Below are positions 57,996-64,000 of a DNA stretch of 64,000 nt, in pieces. The stretch spans positions 24,957,562 to 25,021,561 of the forward strand of contig NC_058062.1 in assembly GCF_020085105.1 (NCBI RefSeq), in the 5' to 3' direction. Position numbers and translations under genes: made by a program. This DNA is from Siniperca chuatsi. Taxonomy: Eukaryota; Chordata; Actinopteri; Centrarchiformes; Sinipercidae. The notes under the pieces were generated by a model. The model was not told where the DNA came from. It made no database searches and was given only the letters and a program-made list of their open reading frames with translations. Position 1 is the first letter of the stretch; every line of letters starts with the position of its first letter.

Positions 57996-60044
57996 ACTTT
58001 GCAATGCAGAGAGAATGTATTATTTATTTAATGTAGACTACTAGTTTTAGTACAAAACATAATAATTGATTTTTGCTGTTTTGATGTGGATGATTATTGT
58101 TTCTCTATTTAACACATGTATGCTAGTCTGCAAGCATGAGCTTTATAGGCGTATTTCTCACATTTGATGCACATTGTGTTTGTTTTAAAGTCCTTCTTTG
58201 GGGGGCAGAATTGACTTATCTTTCCCTGTCTCCAGCCTCAGTTGGATCAGGATTAGACTCAGTTCCCTGATCACCACGGCCAGAGCAATTATTAGCTGTT
58301 GGGCCCATTGCCTGCAAGTTCCCATCAAGTACAGTGAAACCCTGAAACGATCAGTTTTGGAATACTACTTGACCCCGGGTTTTCTGTATGTCACTTAGTT
58401 TGTTGTAAGTGGATGAAACACAATTTTATTCAGAACAATGTTCCGTGTGAACACACTATAAACTGAAATAATAAACGCGTTAGGTCTAGATTTGGACATA
58501 GTCCCTATATAAGACAGGCCACAAGATTACGTAGGACACTGTACTTTATGTTGCATATTCCCAGACACAACTGAAAGTAATTCAGTTCTTAAAAATCAAC
58601 TAACAAAGAGTGAACCTGGGGCACTGGGAGCCTCTGGAGGTCTGGGACCTTTCACATGTGCTGCAGGGGCTTCACTCAAGGCTTCAGGGCGTACTGACAT
58701 GCATCGCCTTTATAACCTTAACCCCCGACCTCCCTGTGAGGAAACAATACTCTCCGGCCAGAAACTATATGATTTTCTTTCAAGTTTTGTGTGGATGTGC
58801 AGCATTTAAAGTTTTGGTTTTCTAAAGCACAAGTACACACATTCTCTCTTTCTCGCTGTGTGTGGTTCCTTTACTAACAGTTCAACTCAATTCATCTGTA
58901 AATGATTCTATAAATGCTGGGTCAAAAACAACCCTAAAGACAATCTTTGTACCCTGAAGGTGTACAGCTTTTGAACCTTGAACCTAGCTTGTGGGTCTTT
59001 GGTGCAGTGTCTCTGTATCAGCTCAAATCCACTTGTTTATGCATTGCTCATATACTTTAGGGAAATTACTTGAGCAGAGGAGGCTTATTCATCATCACAT
59101 TTGTCATTTGAACAGTTTTATTTCATTATGTCAAATACAGGAATTTCATGTACAGAAGAGCAACTGGGAACTAGAGAATGAAATAGCTGTACAATATTTA
59201 CACACCAAAACAACAAAATTGCTCTGAAAGAATATCCTCTGAGAGGTCAAATAATAGGAAATATCCATCAACAGCAAACAGATAAAAATGACTAACATTA
59301 AACACTGACATTTATGCTTTTGGATCATTTCACCTCACACTTCCTTTAAGAAAGTCGTGCTTTATTTTTTCGTTCCTCGTCGTTGCAGGCATTAAATCCT
59401 CTTTCTCGTTGTCTTTTGGAGAGCAAACAGAAATAACACAGCTTAGTTTTAAACACATTTCCCTTCAATATCAACTGCATTCTAACTGAGGCAGGTAGAA
59501 ACAAGAGACTATCACATAGTCCTTTTAAACCTCACTTCTCTCTCACTCAACTCTAGTTTTACCTCTGTCAGTCTGATAGAAGCACAAAATTGCAGGTGGG
59601 CCAATTTATGTATACCCCTTTAAAACATTTTTCAAAAATAATAACAGCAAACAATCCCATCTTAGGACGGTCAGTTTTAGAAATGTCCTTGTATAAATTA
59701 TACAAACCATAGTTGACAAGACGTACTTAGACAGCTTGTATGTGTCTGTCAGTATTCTGTAGGTCTTGACAAACTTTTGAGGAAAATCCATCACATTCAC
59801 ATAGTTCGCTACCCTCCATCTTTCAATAGGTTTCTTGAAATCAAGAGGTACTTTAAAATGGACTCAATAATAAAACAAATACTTTAAAAGTTAAACCAAC
59901 AGTGGCTGTTCTCGCTGGAACCATTGCACTACTAGCATCCATACAGTTTCTGTAGTGTGACTCTTTTGTTTCACAAACTCTGGATGCCTCCATCTACTTA
60001 ATACTGTAGGTGGATGTGTGAGTTTGGTGGGCTGCTGTCCTCCT
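57996..60044. other. intergenic and third-gene 3' flank
   Basis: No exon was seen. Minus-strand AATAAA words at 59361-59366 and 59117-59122 are candidate poly(A) signals for the gene ending at 60045. Confidence 0.4.
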
Positions 60045-60179
60045 TCAGGCCTTGGCACTGAGGCTTAGCAGTTCCATGAAGGAGTTGAAGAGGCTCTCCA
60101 GCCAGCCCTGGTTAGCCATGCACTGCTGCACCACCTCCTCCTGGCCGGGGTCCTCTGCTGCCTGCTCAATACTGTCCGT
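60045..60179 (-). CDS. last coding exon of an unidentified gene
   Basis: The exon encodes 44 residues plus [23 protein letters not shown] then [20 protein letters not shown] and SAKA. The acceptor is CTGACCAG, phase 0. The acidic start and amphipathic Leu-rich end suggest a soluble helical protein C-terminus. I do not recognise the family. It joins in frame to the exon at 63185-63280. Confidence 0.75.
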   Translation of the reverse strand, partial: TDSIEQAAEDPGQEEVVQQCMANQGWLESLFNSFMELLSLSAKA

Positions 60180-60804
60180 CTGGTCAGGAAACAACAAGTC
60201 AGTCACATACAGTAACATGGCAGAAATGCACCTCTAAAGAAAACTGAACATGGAGAGTGAAAGATGCTAGGCTGTAACAACTGGCTTATACGTAACTGAA
60301 GGGGAATATTTTTGTGTGTGTAAGTGGGTGAGGGGCAAAGACGTAGCCAGGGGGATGGATTTGTCACACATCAAATTCTTATGTGTATGCAGTACAACCA
60401 CAGTCACAGCACATTAGGGCTGTTTTGTGCAGTGCCTGCAGTAAATGGTCATGAATAGTTCATAATAGGACATTTTAACTATCCCCTTTGTTGGACAGAC
60501 TAACTTTCTAACTTATCACTTTACTAACTTCGTGTAAACATGTTTTACCAGTTGGTAGGGGAATTATGACAGCCAATCAGAATGAGGTATTGTCATGGCA
60601 GCAGGACTGAGTGTAAGCATGTTTTAAAAGCATTTAGAGATCAGGCTAACAAGAAATATCACATTGATGAGCATTTTCAGCATTTCATAAGGGCAAAGCT
60701 GATGTCAAAAGAAGACAAGCTAGAGAAAACAGGGAAAGACTAGATGTTGACTTAGTGTTAAGAGGTATGCAGGTTTAATTATCACTCTCTCTCTGTCTAA
60801 AAGT
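60180..60804. other. intron of the third gene, left part
   Basis: Nothing recognised. Confidence 0.4.
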
Positions 60805-61300
60805 CCAGTGGTGTAAGAAATATTGATATGTTTTACTTAAGTAAAGGTAGCAATACCACAGTATAAAAATAGTCCATTACAAGTAAGTCCTGCATTCAAA
60901 TTTTTACTTAAAGGTCCATTGTGGAGGATTTAGTGGCAGCTAGTGGTGAAATTGCTGTTTTCAACCATTTGAATCCCGCTCGCCTCACCCTCCCCTTTCA
61001 AGCATGAAGGACAAACTACGGTGGCCATGAAACCCACGAAAAATGCAAACAGCCCTGTCTAGAGCCAGTGTTTGGTTTGTCCGTTCTGGGCTACTGTGGA
61101 AACATGGCGGCGCAACATGGCGGCCCCCGTGGGAGGGCACCCACTCTCTCTGTAGATATAAAGGGCTTATTCTAAGGTAACAAAAACACTTGTAAAAATT
61201 ATATTCCATTTCTGCCAATAGCTCCTCCTAAATGTTACAAGCTGGACCTTTAAGTAAAACTACATAAGTATTAGAAACAAAAATACTTTCCATATATTTA
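60805..61300. mobile_element. hAT-type repeat split by a TTAA-flanked MITE
   Basis: CAGTGGTGTAAGAAATATTG at 60805 and TTTTACTTAAGTAAAGGTAG resemble the hAT end at 53333-53500. The sequence resumes at 61254 (GTAAAACTACATAAGTATTA) after the insertion. Confidence 0.6.
60908..61253. mobile_element. MITE with TTAA target duplication
   Basis: The ends AGGTCCATTGTGGAGGAT (60912) and TACAAGCTGGACCT (to 61249) are flanked by TTAA at 60908-60911 and 61250-61253. The size is 338 bp with no coding capacity. A partial second copy lies at 63765-63830. TTAA flanks suggest a piggyBac-type origin. Confidence 0.75.
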
Positions 61301-61601
61301 TATATATTAAACTATAAATAGTATAAAAAAACTCATATTCAAATATTATTACTGATGCATTAATGTGTAAGGAGCATTTTAATGTTGTCAAGTTAAACCT
61401 AATTCTAACAACTTAAGTAAATAATAAAATAAATGAATGACAAAAAAAAAAACTCCAGGCCCGCAGGCAACAAAGGGGAGCGGGGACACACCAGCTGGGT
61501 GAGGCCACGTGGACCTTTCATTTTTTAGATTTTACCTTCTTTCTCCTTTCCACTTTGGGCCGCTCCCAGGCCCGTAGGAGGTCGCTGGCCCCTGTCGCAG
61601 G

Positions 61602-62204
61602 TCAGGGGCCGTATTCACAAAGGATCTTATGTTACCATTAGAAGTCCTCGAATTCATTCAGCCCTAGAATTTTACCTGGAAATCCAGTGATGGCCATGAA
61701 ACCAGCTTTATTTATTTAACATTACATTACATTGACACATTACATTTTGGTTTGATTAATAATTCTGACAGACAGCTGAAATATTCCAAGTTCATCGGTG
61801 CTGAAACCTGATTTTTTCCAGAGTCACAGTGGTGCAGAGTTGTGCAAACCATCATCTCTGCTATTATTGGACTGTTTTGAAGTCTTGGTGAGCCAATTGG
61901 ATCTCTATTAACTTACCCCAATCAAAATATGCTATTAAAAGTTATTTATTATGTATTTCTCCAAAACATTGGCACGACAAGGCACATTACCTGCAGCAGC
62001 TGACCTGTGAACAGGTCTTTGGGACTCAGGAGTCCTCTGGACTGCTTCTAACCTCTCTCAGACTTAGGAGCTATGCTTTGTGAATTACTCTCAAAATCTT
62101 AGAGTCTTGAAGTTAGGACTGACACAAACATTATTTTTAGGAGATCCTCTTAACTCAGCCAGTTAGCAGCTACTTTTAGGATATTTTGTGAATACAGCCC
62201 CTGA
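61602..62204. mobile_element. MITE with TCAGGGGCYGTATTCACAAA ends
   Basis: TCAGGGGCCGTATTCACAAA on the left and TTTGTGAATACAGCCCCTGA on the right form near-perfect 20-nt terminal inverted repeats. The interior is non-coding. Confidence 0.78.
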
Positions 62205-63184
62205 TCCCCTCTAGAGCAGCCCCCAACATTTCAGTATGGAGCCTGGTCATTTAGGACTGAGGGGTATCTTTGTAATTAGAGGTGGATTCAGTGGGGACCT
62301 AGGCCTCTGTCTCCACACTGCCCGACACTAGTCCGTCCAGAGAATCGCCAGCCACCAGGGCTTGGTCAGAGGCGCCTCATCCTCATCATCCTGTCTACTA
62401 GAGGTCTTCACTGGCCCTTTTTGTGTCTAGTATAGCAGGACTATCAGTCTGATTATGTGGTGCATCATAATCATCACAGGATGATGAGGCATATGTAGCG
62501 TGTGAAGTGTGACGTGCAGGAACAATGACACGTATTGCTGATCTTTTCCACTGCGGCTGCTCGTTAAGTGGCGGAGCTTCGTGCCGCTACCAGTATTGGT
62601 CTACTTTCTCTGTTTGGGTGTGTTCGATTGGACCACTTTTGTTTATTTTTTATTAATGCACGTCAAGACCTCTATCGACTATCACTACTACCGTTGCTAC
62701 TGGTAATGCTGTTGTCACCTCTACTAGCATTATTGCTACTACCATTACTGCGCTCCATTCAATTAGCCAGAATGGCAGCATTTAATTCATGAACTTTTAT
62801 AAGACAAGAAGGAAAGCTGAAATCCAAAACTTTCCATATGTTGTCACCCTCCAACTCCAACAAAGATTGTCCACCACACGTCACGCTTGTTAGGCCAGGC
62901 ACTCACTAGATGTCACTATATCCTCTTTGGATGGGTCAGGTAATGTGATATGTCATCTATTGGATGCCTGGCCTTGTCGTTGTGGGTATTTAGCAATTAT
63001 TAACTTCAGTGGCACCCAAAAACTCGATCAATACTTTTCAAGAGCAGAGTATTGAGAGTGTGTCAAATCATGGTAAATATGGCAGTTTTAGCATTTTATA
63101 ATACTCAACGATACAGATGGGACATTGGAGCAAAATATTATCTAAAAAACAAATACATTTTAGCATTAATGCAGCCATTCTTAC
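62205..63184. other. intron of the third gene, right part
   Basis: A short inverted pair GGCCAGGCA / TGCCTGGCC at 62892-62974. No exon was seen. Confidence 0.4.
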
Positions 63185-63280
63185 CTCCTTCTTGCAATGC
63201 AGGAAGGTGTGATACTTGTAGTGGTGAAGGGAATGATACAGACTGTAGATCCGGCAAGTTTCAATTGAGAGCTTCAGATC
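63185..63280 (-). CDS. penultimate coding exon of an unidentified gene
   Basis: The exon encodes DLKLSIETCRIYSLYHSLHH then YKYHTFLHCKKE (32 residues), phase 0 at both ends. The acceptor is CCTTTTCAG and the donor GAG|GTAAGA, a strong consensus. It is rich in His, Tyr and Cys. Upstream exons lie beyond 64000. The product was not recognised. Confidence 0.78.
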
Positions 63281-63764
63281 CTGAAAAGGTTTGAGAGAAA
63301 AAAGAGTTAAGCAGGAGTTTTTTTCCTCCTGAGTGATTTCCCCAACATTTGAAAAAAGCACTACTGATGATCAAAGCAACACTGAAGAAAACTGAAGCCA
63401 GTGGGTACCGTGAATAGTACATAACAACTAAAAGACAATGTGATGATTCTTTATACTTAACACTGAGTGCCAGCTGAAGTTATCTAAGGGAATTTTGCTT
63501 TAGTTATACTGTATGTGTTACTTCACTTCAACTTTATTGTCCCAGAGGCAGGGGTGAAAGTAGGCCGGTACTGTCTGGTACTCCGTACCACTAAAAGATT
63601 CAGTGCGCAGTACGGGGAAGGGGTTTGATCGTGATTTTTTCACGATCAAACCGCGCACTTTATTGATGACATTTGCACCGGGCAAGGATGAGTGATAAAT
63701 GATTCCACCAAAATTCTATACATGATGTCAAGTGTTTCTAAGTGTTTTTTTCTACACCATACAG

Positions 63765-63830
63765 GCCATAAAGGGCCAGTGTGGAACATTTAGGAGGAGC
63801 TATTGGCAGAAATGGAATATAATTGTTATA
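63765..63830 (-). repeat. partial copy of the TTAA MITE
   Basis: TTTAGGAGGAGCTATTGGCA and GAAATGGAATATAATT match the inverse of 61190-61245. Confidence 0.75.
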
Positions 63831-63844
63831 GTTTGAGGTTTTGT

Positions 63845-64000
63845 CATATTTCCTGTTTTATTTTGTAGTATTCTCCTTCCCTTGTGTGTCTTGTGGTTTT
63901 ACTTCCTGTCTTTGTTTGCTTTCCCTCCAGTTTTGATTGTTGGCCCCTCCTTGATTGTTTGCACCTGTGTCTCGTTGTCTCACCTCCCCTAGGGTATTTA
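63845..64000 (+). mobile_element. Ty3/gypsy-type LTR fragment, runs off the edge
   Basis: GTCATATTTCCTGTTTTATT, ACTTCCTGTCTTTGTTTGCT and CACCTGTGTCTCGTTGTCTC match the minus-strand copy at 33595-33775. Confidence 0.6.

Noticed and set aside
57339..58004. 221-codon minus frame as a host GIY-YIG gene
   Set aside because: It has Penelope-like 3' sequence, a frameshift and a second copy at 15763, so it is a transposon.

Overview
The window looks like a gene-poor, transposon-rich stretch of a teleost (probably percomorph) nuclear genome. The evidence is spliced vertebrate genes with small exons and GT/AG introns, many decayed fish-type LINE, Penelope, Tc1, hAT and Ty3/gypsy copies, and abundant (GT)n and (TAA)n microsatellites. 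There are no operons, CRISPR arrays or bacterial features.

Three protein-coding genes are supported, all on the minus strand. (1) A complete tetraspanin of the TSPAN4/TSPAN9 group, best matched to TSPAN4, has seven coding exons between 11148 and 2397 that join in frame to 232 aa. (2) A complete Ric-8 (synembryn) gene, closest to RIC8A, has twelve coding exons between 55693 and 30690 that join in frame to 677 aa. It is about 140 aa longer than mammalian RIC8A because of an extra acidic exon and a large low-complexity insert. (3) The last two coding exons of a third gene lie at 63280-60045. I do not recognise its product, and the rest of it lies beyond the right edge. TSPAN4 and RIC8A are both on human 11p15.5, so the first two genes may be remnants of conserved synteny.

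Layout: 1-2396 is tspan4 3' flank. 2397-11148 is tspan4, with a MADF-domain fragment in one intron. 11149-30689 is intergenic and built from L2-type LINE copies in both orientations, a Penelope-like fragment and a Tc1-like element with very long terminal inverted repeats. 30690-55693 is ric8a, whose introns carry nested insertions: two large foldback elements (about 31385-34640 and 39205-41003), an hAT-like MITE with an 8-bp target duplication, two perfect-looking Penelope-end hairpins in and near the gene, Ty3/gypsy LTRs, a (GGCCAA)n satellite, and a gypsy 3' end with a 45-bp coding VNTR. 55694-60044 is intergenic with a larger Penelope-like copy encoding a GIY-YIG domain. 60045-64000 holds the third gene's end plus MITEs.

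The points most worth a second look are in ric8a: the enlarged acidic N-terminal half, a possible 18-nt microexon, and a GC-AG intron whose donor runs straight into a (GT)n repeat. Beyond these, the window offers stacked foldback transposons. I saw no convincing wholly new multi-gene system.
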